Of a stretch of DNA of 64,000 bases, positions 1 to 9,169 are shown one piece after another. Source of the stretch: Mytilinidion resinicola (taxonomy: Eukaryota; Ascomycota; Dothideomycetes; Mytilinidiales; Mytilinidiaceae); the NCBI RefSeq assembly GCF_010093595.1, contig NW_022985439.1, positions 120,869 through 184,868 of the forward strand, read 5' to 3'. How positions within the stretch are numbered: position 1 is the stretch's first letter; each line of letters opens with the position of its first letter. The notes below the pieces were generated by a model that did no database searches, had not been told where the DNA came from, and worked only from the letters and a program-made list of their open reading frames with translations. The translations under genes and the position numbers were made by a program.

Positions 1-2
1 AG

Positions 3-335
3 AATCGGTATGGCTGGGTTGAGGAGAGATATCACTACTACAACTTTCGTGGAGATGCGCGGCGCGTCATGAATCACGACATCGCGGGTATGCCCGGCCG
101 TACTCTCCACCCTTATTCCGACATGGACCAAGGTGCAAGCGGTGTTGACAAACAACATCAAGAAGATGCGGCAGCTCTTCGAGATCTTTTAAAGAAAACC
201 GGACAATTTAAGTCAGAAGAATCGAAGGAACAATTTCGGAAGGATTTCGAAGAGTTCGACTGGTCGCCAAAGCGAGATTATGGTCCTGGATACCGTATGA
301 TTAATTGGAGGCCGCCCCCGATTGAGTCGGCCTAA
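3..335 (+). CDS. C-terminal end of an unidentified protein, truncated by the window edge
   Basis: An open frame runs from the first bases of the window without a stop and ends with TAA at 333-335. It encodes about 110 residues. The ATG at 69 lies inside this frame, but the codons before it (ending Y-N-F-R-G-D-A-R-R-V) look like normal coding sequence, so the true start is probably to the left of the window. The tail is hydrophilic, with a charged helix-like stretch (about residues 55-90 of the visible part) and a terminal aromatic/proline motif (G-Y-R-M-I-N-W-R-P-P-P). No signal peptide, membrane segment or catalytic motif is visible. I do not recognise the family. Confidence 0.55.
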   Translation, partial: NRYGWVEERYHYYNFRGDARRVMNHDIAGMPGRTLHPYSDMDQGASGVDKQHQEDAAALRDLLKKTGQFKSEESKEQFRKDFEEFDWSPKRDYGPGYRMINWRPPPIESA

Positions 336-940
336 CATCTCGGTCCAGGCCACTCTTCTACGCCTCATATCTCATCTGCCTCCTTATCTCTTTCTTCCAC
401 TCTGTCTTCAATTATAGATCTCATTTCTCCTGACTTACACCTGTAATATTTCATTATGTGACCCACAGATACCCAGCCATATATTTGGCGTTCACCCTGA
501 GTAGTAGATATCTTGGATCACACTTTCACAACTTTCCTTTATGTTTCCGACCTGCAAGCTTCTTCGGCAGACTCCAGGCTGTATCTCATTATTTCCTTTT
601 ATGTAGAACTACCCAATAAATCAATCCCTCATATTTAGACCCTTTGTCTCTCACAACGTAATATACACTATCCCCCTACGCCCACACCGCCCTTCCTGCC
701 CTCCGCCAACCCTCAGACATCAAGTTTCTCCTACCTTCAACCCCCAGCAATCCCCTCCTCACTCATTCCCCAAACCGCCACACCCACCTGATTGCCCCTA
801 GTAATCCAGCTTTCCCACAGAGTCATAAACCTCACCCATCTCCCAATCCACAAACCAGCCCGCCCATACTGCTCCCAATTCACAAACAAACAGCGCTCTA
901 ACCCCCCTGCCCCCTCCCTCGGGAACCGCCAATCAAGACG
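336..940. other. Non-coding, pyrimidine-rich spacer
   Basis: About 600 bases with many C/T runs and no convincing reading frame. The first part is presumably the 3' untranslated region and terminator area of the preceding gene. Nothing else recognisable is seen. Confidence 0.5.
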
Positions 941-1492
941 CTAGGGATACATCCAAGTTTCCAGGACACGGAGGGCGAGCGCGGTGGTGTGTAGAACCGC
1001 GTCCCGGAAGCCAACGTTTAGAGAAGAAGGGGGTGATGGAAAGGAGTTCGGGGCGATGCCCCACCCCAGCCGCTCCACCGTCGTGCTGTTGGTACTACGT
1101 ACACCGCGGGAGGGGTCCAGGATTTCCCACGATCCGGATCCACTCGTACGGTTGGAGTTGGAGCTAGCAGCGCGGTTGAGGAGAGTGGAGTCTGTGATAC
1201 AGTGCCGGTTAAGCACGCTGATGGTTTAATCGTGTCCACTATTATCCATGAAGACAGGGGGCATGTTCTCGCCCTCTCTGAATTCGTACACAGTTGCGGT
1301 TGCGAAGGACAAGGTCCAATTACCACTTTTTCGAGAAGCAGAGCTGGGGAATGAGTCGATGGAATCGCTGGCGAGCAAGTAATTCCAAGCAAATGCGGCC
1401 ATGCCTTGCATGTCTGGGAACATGCGTTCTGCGGAGCCGATGTGGAGGTTGTGGGGAGAGGATAGTGCCGACGTGGAATACGTAGTCAGTCC
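941..1492 (-). pseudogene. C-terminal fragment of a decayed gene, cut by a mobile element
   Basis: Reading leftward from the target duplication at 1493-1500, one frame encodes about 90 residues, stops at TAA 1226-1228, and continues in the same frame for about 95 more residues to TAG at 941-943. Composition on both sides of the TAA is similar (Ser/Asn/Thr-rich, a W-N-Y-L-L motif, a G-N-W-T-L motif), so the TAA looks like a nonsense mutation within one original frame. The upstream part of this frame ends exactly at the 684-bp TIR element, beyond which decayed coding sequence resumes. The family is not recognised. Confidence 0.45.
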
Positions 1493-1500
1493 TATATCAA

Positions 1501-2184
1501 GGACGAGACTACTTATAACCCCCCTGTTTTGCTGCTGCGTATAAACCCCCATTTTGCTTGCATATAACCCCCCGCTAGATTTAGCCTAGCTCCGGCTTGT
1601 AACAACTTTGTTCCACTAATTAGGCTGTCGCTTAGGCGATAATAATGTTTAATAACGGGTTTTAATTCACCAATACAGCACCGGATCTCTCCACCGGATC
1701 TCTCCGCTAGACAAGCCGGCACCCTAACAGTAACCTAGGGCTTTATTTCCTTAGTCGCTAACAGTCAACCAGCCCTAGAGGACGCCCCTTTGTCTACTCC
1801 TAAGGAGGAGGCTATTTGTAATGAAGGAGCCGATGCAGCAGGAGGATATTCGGGTGTAAGACCTTGGTACAATGGTGTATACGGGCGTTCCTTTCAATTA
1901 GCAATTGAGAGGCGGCCATCTAGACGCTTTCCGCTTCTAGGCTAGCTAGAGTAGATGGAGTAAATAGACTGTTGTTGTTGTATATATATATACATCCTAT
2001 GCGATTCGTGTATACATCCTTTCCGATTTGTATAGCCTTGCCGTTTTGTATAGCCTTGCTGTTTTACGCATCTAACAAGCGAGTGAATATAATTGGTGGA
2101 ACAATATTAATACGGGCTGGAGCTAGGCTAAATTTAGGGGGGGTTATATGCAAGCAAAAAGGGGGGTTATAAGTAATCTCGTCC
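1501..2184. mobile_element. Non-autonomous TIR DNA transposon (hAT-like MITE), 684 bp
   Basis: Both ends begin GGACGAGAYTACTTATAACCC when read inward. The inverted repeats extend about 100 bases, through TTGCTTGCATATAACCCCCC and TTTAGCCTAGCTCC. The left repeat carries an extra internal partial duplication of the TATAAACCCCC segment near 1530-1555. The element is flanked by a perfect 8-bp direct duplication, TATATCAA, at 1493-1500 and 2185-2192. An 8-bp duplication is what hAT transposases make. The interior has no transposase-sized frame, so any movement would have needed a transposase encoded elsewhere. Superfamily assignment is inference from target-duplication length. Confidence 0.75.
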
Positions 2185-2192
2185 TATATCAA

Positions 2193-2700
2193 GGGTAAGG
2201 TGACATGGGATTAGGGGGCGAGGTTGTCAGGTGATCAGCGTTGATTCATTAGAAGTCCGGCGGCGTTGTAAGAGGGTAGAGGTTCGGAGAGGGAGTCTGT
2301 GGCTTTCCGGTGCTCTTTCACAGGTTTGAGAGGGTAATGCTCACAGTGATGAGTCCAGGGATAAAGGCGAGGAGGGTGCCGTAGAGGGATATGGTGGTGT
2401 GAATGGGCCGTTGTTCCAGACGATAGAGTAGGCAAAGGAGCGGGCGCGGTTTATCGATCGAGGATAACGACTCGGAAATCGTCGGGTTGTAGGACAGTTA
2501 TGCCTTCTTTCTAGAGAAATGAGACGAAGAGACGTTTCTTCACGCTCTAGAATTCGACGTTCGGGCAGCGGTTGCGCGCGGATCCAAACCGTAGCTTTAC
2601 TAATCCGTGGCGGTCGATTTCGTGAGCGAGTTCGAAAAAGGATGAGGTTTAGTGCTCCGCCGCTGAAGTCGGGCGTGCTAGGGACAGGCGCGTAATTTGC
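2193..2700 (-). pseudogene. Decayed coding fragments upstream of the TIR insertion
   Basis: Reading leftward there is protein-like sequence in shifting frames. One piece (about 2640-2450) reads L-A-H-E-I-D-R-H-G-L-V-K-L-R-F-G-S and later L-Q-P-D-D-F-R-V-V-I-L-D; it carries two in-frame TAG codons at 2547-2549 and 2511-2513, 12 codons apart. A second piece (about 2435-2310), in another frame, contains a hydrophobic stretch (I-S-L-Y-G-T-L-L-A-F-I-P-G-L-I-T-V) that looks like a membrane helix and ends at a TGA. These may be remains of one or two genes; the membrane piece could be the upstream part of the fragment at 941-1492. No function can be assigned. Confidence 0.4.
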
Positions 2701-3825
2701 CTAGTGATCGTAGATTATGAAGGCATTTCAGCCTATCGCCTGCATCTTCATATCTAATACGAACAATTAGAGTATAGCGATCAAAAGTCGTGTTCATTTT
2801 ATCTTCCCACAGCTCAGGTACAGGCGTGCGCTAATAATGCATTTTCCTGGCAAACATAAACGTCGTCTTCCCGTTAATGGTGAAGCTGACGCGGTTCCCT
2901 CAGACCACCTAATTGAAGCCATTGTCATGTATCGGCCATCTTGGAGAGGCTGACTCTTGAGCTGAGATAGCAGGATCCCGAGGCATTCTGACAAGATAGA
3001 GAAAAAAAACAACACTATTCCGATTCGCTACACAACAACTTTCAGTGACGTAACACCGTCCTACTGAGCCTGTGGGTCCCCCATACATCTTGAACTCTGC
3101 ACCTACCAACAGGCCGGCGAGAGACACATCGAAAAAAGGCAAAGACGTGATTAAAATAAGGTTTAACGATGTAGCGAGTGCCCAACCAAACTTCGCGGAG
3201 CGACGCCGGCACTACCCCACATAAATGCTGGTCGGGGTCTTAGAAAGCGACAGCGTATGCGCACCTGCGTGCGGCCCCTGTAACTTTAAAAGGCGGCACG
3301 GAAATTGAGTCAACTAAGGGGAAGAGGACTATAATTGAAAGAAGGTGAAGTAAATAAATATGACAGTTGCAATACCACTTTCAAAGATGTCGCCGACATG
3401 CTTTAGAGATGTTGTTATGAGAGACTTACGGCTTCAATATCGCGAGGTTGGAAAAATAGACCTACTAAAGCGAATGCGAGGAGATCGGCGTGTTCGGATT
3501 TTAGTTTCATGGAGGTGAAGGGGGAGAAAACATGCACTTTCGTAAGCCTGCATATACCGTCTTGGTATTGCATATAGAACTTCAGGTTATTTTGAAGAGC
3601 GTGAGCAAGATGAAAAAGTGATCATTTTGTACAGTCTGTAAGCTCACCGGGCCAGCTCAGACGGCATTGGCCTAGTGTGAAGTATAGGCAGAAAAGGTGA
3701 ATTCAGCAAAATGAAAAGCAAACATACCGCCAACTCCGCGCTAAATGCAACGCCCATCGTAATATGCCGTTCGTAATCAAAGGGAAAGCTCTCCCGTGGG
3801 TATCACTGTCCGACCGACGCCTGCC
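2701..3825. other. Spacer without a recognisable gene
   Basis: About 1.1 kb with only short frames on both strands. None shows splice structure or a familiar motif. The right part lies downstream of the zinc-finger gene that follows, so it may contain its 3' untranslated region. Confidence 0.4.
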
Positions 3826-3888
3826 CTACCTAGAGCCCTCGAGCTGCCCCCTCAGCCTCTGCAATTCCGCATTCCGAGCCTCGTCAAT

Positions 3889-5301
3889 CTACCTCAACTC
3901 CTCGTTCTCCTGTCTCAAGCTCTCATATTCGGAAGCATCGACCTGCCGCAGTGCGTCGTTGCATTGGGCGACTAGCAGCGGGTCGATCTGTATCTTCTTT
4001 GGAATCGCTCCTCCAGTTGCACCACGCCCGCTCAAACGCGGATTCGCTGCAGCAGGAGCAGGAGCAACATGCTCGGCCCTGCTCGCTGTTGAATCCGGGT
4101 CCATATCATCTTCATCAAGGCCCTGGTCGTTGGGTGAATTCGACGAAGAAGTGGTGGTGATCCCAGCTTCCTTGCGTGCCCGTTTGATTTGCGCTCGGAT
4201 GTTATACACATCGCGCTTGAAGATCTGGATACCCGGGAGCCGCTCCTGGAGCACTTTCACCGTACGTCCGACACCACGGTCCCGTCCTTCGTTGACGCCC
4301 TTGCGCTCCATTTCCTGCTCGACAATCTTCCAGACGAGGCTGCCGCGGGCGTGAGAGTGCGGATCCTGGATTGATAGAGACGGCGTCGTCGAAGCTCGAC
4401 CCGTGATAGCGCCAGTCCCACCCTGAGCCTGCAATGCCGCCACCTCTTGCGCATACGATAGCGATGGAGCCTTCACCTCCCCCCGCCTCGCCACCTCCAA
4501 CTCCTCCCTCGCCGTAACGCCGCCCACCCCCATCACGCCCCCCTGCGCGCCCCACGTCCTCTTGCGCTGCACCGCCCAGCCCTCCGCTGGCCTGCCCTCG
4601 TGATTATGCGCGGGTTCCCCCACCCGCAGCGCCCAGCTGCCGTCGTCCTGCCGCTTGCCCTCGATCCACATCTTGCAGCCCGTCTTGGCGCTCTGCCGGT
4701 TCTTGCGCACCCGCGTCTCGGGCGTCAGCTTGTGCGTGTTCTTGGCCACGCCGTAGCACACGCAGGCGAGCTTGATGCGGCTGCGGTTGCGCGCCGTCGT
4801 GTTGATGGAGAGGGCGTAGCCGTGGTGCGCGGCGTGGTCCTGGGCGAAGTCGTGCAGGGCGGTGAAGGTGGGGTGCGTGCTGGCGGGGGGCGGGAGCATG
4901 TCGAATTCGCCCTGGGCGAGGGCGAGGTGGGAGGTGCCATTGGGGACAGTTTGGTCGTGAAGGTGGTGGTTGTGGGTATGCGGGAGCGCGGGGACATCTA
5001 AGGAGGGGTCGAGGTTGGGGTTTCTGGGGGCTTGCGACGAGGCTCCATAGTGCGGCTGGTATGGCGGTTCGCCTGAGGTGTCGTCGGCGGGGAAGGGCGG
5101 GTAGTTGACTTTGGCGTCTGTTGTGCAGGAGGGTGCATTGCTCATGGCGACGAACGGCGATGGGATTGCTGATGCCCGTGACTGAGGTGAGATGATAGGG
5201 AACGTGGGGAAGCTCAGGCCAGGGAGCGTGACGTGCTCAAAGTAATGCACATTCTCCAGCATCGTCAGGAAGGAATAATCGGGGTCATGATTGAGATCCA
5301 T
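3889..5301 (-). CDS. FAR1/MULE-type zinc-finger protein (putative DNA-binding regulator), premature C-terminal stop
   Basis: Single-exon gene of 470 residues from ATG at 5301. The N-terminal 140 residues are Pro/Ser/His-rich and probably disordered. Residues about 150-235 resemble the WRKY-GCM1-fold DNA-binding domain of FAR1/MULE transposase-derived proteins: a D-F-A-Q-D-H-A.H-H-G-Y start, then cysteines near 180 and 209 and the H-N-H pair at 232-234. No transposase catalytic domain follows, so the protein is probably a domesticated DNA-binding factor acting in the nucleus. The C-terminal half has a basic region (K-R-D-V-Y-N-I-R-A-Q-I-K-R-A-R-K) and ends in a coiled-coil stretch. The TAG at 3889-3891 interrupts that coiled coil: the same frame continues for 20 codons to another TAG at 3826-3828. 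Targets and function are unknown. Confidence 0.75.
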   Translation of the reverse strand: MDLNHDPDYSFLTMLENVHYFEHVTLPGLSFPTFPIISPQSRASAIPSPFVAMSNAPSCTTDAKVNYPPFPADDTSGEPPYQPHYGASSQAPRNPNLDPSLDVPALPHTHNHHLHDQTVPNGTSHLALAQGEFDMLPPPASTHPTFTALHDFAQDHAAHHGYALSINTTARNRSRIKLACVCYGVAKNTHKLTPETRVRKNRQSAKTGCKMWIEGKRQDDGSWALRVGEPAHNHEGRPAEGWAVQRKRTWGAQGGVMGVGGVTAREELEVARRGEVKAPSLSYAQEVAALQAQGGTGAITGRASTTPSLSIQDPHSHARGSLVWKIVEQEMERKGVNEGRDRGVGRTVKVLQERLPGIQIFKRDVYNIRAQIKRARKEAGITTTSSSNSPNDQGLDEDDMDPDSTASRAEHVAPAPAAANPRLSGRGATGGAIPKKIQIDPLLVAQCNDALRQVDASEYESLRQENEELR

Positions 5302-5836
5302 GGTGTGGTGTAATAGTATTGTTCGGTTTGGAATCGACTGAGCCGTTTGTGTTGTGGTGTGTTGGTGGTGGATTTATCGTAGACCTTCACGAATTTTATC
5401 ACCCAATCAGGAAAGAGTGAAGTGATATGGGTCGTTAACACACCCAGAGTAGTTCTCTGACCTTGCATGCCACTGTCTGAGCGGCCCCAAATCTCCTCCA
5501 CAAATCTGAAGAGGATGTAAGGTTAGTACTTTGGATGATTGGGAAACTCGCTGAGCCACCTCAGGCAGCGCCGGATTGGTATATACAGATCGGCAATGTG
5601 ACCGATGGCGGTAAGCCTGGGAAAACGCCTTGAGGCACTACAAGCAGTGGGGTGGTGGTGTACATAAATATAAAACACGGCAAAGTAGCCAGAAAGAGTA
5701 CACATATATGTGGGAGTGCATGTGTTTTAGTTATAATTAACATATACTGTCATTAATATATTACAATCTCTCAGCATCTGATTTTCTCCTTCCTATACCG
5801 TTCTCCACTCGGAAAAGCCTTCCATGACACACCCGC
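5302..5836. other. Intergenic region: promoter side of the zinc-finger gene
   Basis: About 530 bases between the start of the zinc-finger gene (5301) and the stop of the Rds1-like gene (5837). Only short unsupported frames are present. The right end is AT-rich and is probably the 3' flank of the Rds1-like gene's neighbour. Confidence 0.4.
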
Positions 5837-7420
5837 TCAACCAGCCTGGTAAAGTCCCAAAGCCCTGACATGCGGATTGATCATCGACAGGTTGAAGGGC
5901 GTAAGGAACAAATCTGAGTCCGTAAGTGCAACGAACATCGTCCCGTTGACAACTCCATCATGTCCATAAACGTGGCCAGCAGGCTGGTAAGTGTAACCAG
6001 TGTTGTTGCCCGTGATGGTGAGAGGCGTGTACGTCAGGTTCAACTGAGCAACCCAAGCAACGAAGGTAGGGCTACCAGCAGCGGTGGAGGTGACATAGCT
6101 GTTGTTGGGGCCAACAGCGCTTCCAGGCTCATCCCAGGTAAAATTGACCATCTTTCCAGGGAATGACAGAGGCTCCGAGCGGTTGCGGGCGATGGCAGGA
6201 CCGCAGCCAACACCGGTGATGTTGAGGTTGACACAGCTCTCCTCGGATGGAATCAGTGAGTCGGAGGGGTCGCCAGTACGGTTACCCACGACCTCATTAG
6301 CCTTAGTATCGTTGGGCGAGAAGCGGTTCGGGTTGGGCTGGTTGATGATGTGCAGCGCTGGGAAATTCTGCCACGCAAGCCTCGTCTGGTTCGCAGGGCA
6401 AGAGCTGATGTACGGCGCGAGGTAAGTCCAAGACCACGACTGCGGTATGCCAGTCTCAAACCAAACAGGCATTGGATGTAGGCCGAGCATTTGGCGGAAA
6501 GAAATCTGCTGGCGGGCTTCAGTAGCAATGGACTGCGCAAGCAATTGCCCCACTTCTCGGGAGTCAAGGTGATTGATGAAGCCCCAAACACCGGATTCGC
6601 CCCAACGAGTTAGCTTCTGGTTGAAATCGATGAACTCGCGAACGGTCTCGAAGGGGTAGTTGTAGGTACATTGGACCGGAGCGGTCTCGCCAAGCATGTT
6701 GGTAAGGAGAGTGGCATGACCTTCTTCTTGCTGGGCCATGAATGCGATGTAGGAGCGGTCTTCAGCGGTCAGGCCAGCCGAGAGGAAGTCCGCTTCGGAG
6801 AAAACGGCGAGGCCATTGTTGAAGAGGTCGAGCTCGATCCATTCCTGGTAAAGACCAAGTGCGATAGATTCGTAGTCGAAGTCGCTGTTCACCATGTAGC
6901 GGGGCAGAGAACCGTTTGTGCCCAAGCCACCTTCCCAAAGGTTAGCATAATGTCAGATTATTGATGTCGCTGAGACATACCATTTGGGGTGTATGGCGCT
7001 GGTTCTGGGTTCTGTGGTAGCCCATTGGTGTTGTAGTATGTTGCCGTTGGGTTCAGTGGCATGGGAGCAATCTCGGAAGCAAGTGTAGTGGGAGCATTTG
7101 CAGCTCCAGTGATAGTTGGCGTTCCGCTATACGGGCCATGACTTGTGGCTCCTGTGAAGATACTATTTCGAATAAGTACAGGCTATGAGTAGCGTGGGCA
7201 AGAGTACATACCTGCTCACGAGAGGAGGAGGCGATGAATCCGATGTCACTGTGGCCGGAACCTGAGAATCAGGACCAAAAGAGGTTGCCAAACTGCTCAC
7301 AGGGTAAGGAGTCTGCACAAATGGCGAGTCCCCGTCACTGTATCCTGGGACCTGGGGGTTAGGAAGCGCGACTGCGAGCCCTGTCAGGCAGGCCGACGTG
7401 AGAACGGTTCTGCCAATCAT
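5837..7420 (-). CDS. Rds1-like secreted protein with ferritin-like domain
   Basis: Three exons: 7420-7212, 7162-6981 and 6930-5837, giving 494 residues. Both introns have GTATGT donors; the second has a clear TGCTAAC branch site. The N-terminus is a signal peptide (about residues 1-18, ending V-A-L-P). A Pro/Thr-rich linker follows to about residue 140. Residues about 145-290 form the ferritin-like domain of fungal Rds1/LsdA-type proteins. Visible metal-ligand-type residues include E161 and E164 and the E-E-G-H motif at 200-203. Many N-glycosylation sequons lie in the C-terminal half. S. pombe Rds1 responds to glucose, ammonium and stress, and related Aspergillus LsdA is linked to sexual development; the molecular activity of the family is unknown. 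Secretion is inferred from the signal peptide. Confidence 0.85.
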
Positions 7421-9169
7421 GCTGAAATTTGATATATATTCAAAAAATTAGTGATAGCCAGAAAAAAGACTTGGAATGACGAGGCTTATCGGTTTTCGAG
7501 GGAGGCGACCTTGTTTGACGTGAACGCCATTGCGGAACCCCGGATAGCCATGGAAGCAGGACTGTAGACTAAAGGACGCGAGTACAGCAGAGAATTGACG
7601 GTTTGAATGACTTCATGACAAGACTAGAATGGAACAGCTTGACGAATGATGCGTCAAACCTCGCATGGAGTGGCTTTCCGCGGCACGACGCGAGCGGCAC
7701 GACGCGAGCTCTGCGGAAGGAGATCCCGCAAGCAGTCGACCTCGGAGGAGCATTGCACCAATGAGACGCGTGAGAATTGCCCGGGTATGAATAATAGCAT
7801 GTGGTGTAGCCGGTAAATCCATCTGTGAGTCTAGACATGGGATTTTGAAATGGATTTGGCAGAAAGGCCGTGGTGACGGAGCGATGACGCGTCGATTACC
7901 ATCGGCAGCTAGTACCTGCGTCTGGCAAATGAAAGATCTAAGCAAGGAAAACTGTCCTACTACAATTGAGCCGCAAAGATAGCCCGGGGTACGGATAATA
8001 CTACATTGAAGCTTTCAATATTGCGCGTTGTGAAGGACTCTTTGTGACATGAAGTGGACGAGAGGGCAGAGACTTTGGGAGTTGTCGTCATCAACCACTC
8101 TTGACATTCGCAGCTACGAACACAAGACGACAATCGTTGAAATGTCTTAGACTACCCTGCTAGACTCCGAGGACAACGACAACATCACCAACGGGTAAGT
8201 CGGAGACCACAGGTGGGAGCAGTCGTAGTACAACGTGGCTGAAAGCGAATGAGACTGCTACCTAGGGTCAAGTAGCACCAATTCTGGCCCTCCGGAGACG
8301 TTGCATTTGATATCACGGCTCTGCACGATAGACGTTGAGAGCCAAGGTGGCTGGACGATGTGCTAGATGCTACCTGCCAACGTGAAGCTGTCGTGGAGAT
8401 ATGCGGGGAAGCTGGGCCGCAGTCTCCGCGGGCGATCATCGCTCATCACGTGCTTTAGCTTCCCGATTGAGAAAGTGTGGAGCACCGGCAGTGAAGAAAA
8501 CGATATGGAATATCTCAGCGCGGTGAAAGTTCCTGGTCAAAGTTTTAGAGTCACATGCGAATATTTCATCCTCGTGGAAAGCTTTCATGTAGCCGATTTT
8601 TGCATGCCCTGTCACGCAAGTATTTCGTATCGAAACAATCGACCTGAGTTATGCAAATCCACTCTTTAATTTAGTCACCAAACAGCGATGACATCAGGAT
8701 TTTAAAGGCCCGAGATCACCATCTCTATGCCGACGAGGGAAGGGGTAACCTCCGCTCCATCCGAAATATCGGCTGATGGGAAGCCGAAGGAGGAAGAGAA
8801 CCGGTCGATGGAAGCTGGAGAATCGGGTGGTGGAAGTTGGAGGAAGGGAAGATATAGTGGCACTGCTTCGCGGCCCGAATTCTAAGGGACAATGCGGTAT
8901 GGTAGCACTCGGGTTGCTCCAATGCATTCTTAGAAACTTGAGCGTGTTGGAGGCTCTTCACCTTGGGCGATTTCAAAAGTGAAGCACTCTAAGTAATGGC
9001 AGACAGAACGCATACCTAGGTCAGAGGACGTTTTAAGAGTGCCACTATGTTCCTACCTAGCGCGCCCGTAACAGATCCATCATCTTGAAGTCAGTGTGAT
9101 GAACAGACACCCATTTTGTCTGCATAAAAGCCACTCAGCCTCATCCGCAGAATGTCCCAAAACTGCCCC
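7421..9169. other. Long intergenic region without a gene
   Basis: About 1.75 kb between the Rds1-like start and the TRM1 stop. Frames are short, overlap on both strands and lack splice logic. A short direct repeat (CGACGCGAGC twice, near 7686-7709) is the only local structure noticed. The left part is the promoter side of the Rds1-like gene. Confidence 0.4.

Noticed and set aside
941..1552. Overlapping open frames on both strands as separate small genes
   Set aside because: The minus-strand frame is continuous apart from one TAA and best explained as a decayed fragment; the plus-strand frames are shadows.
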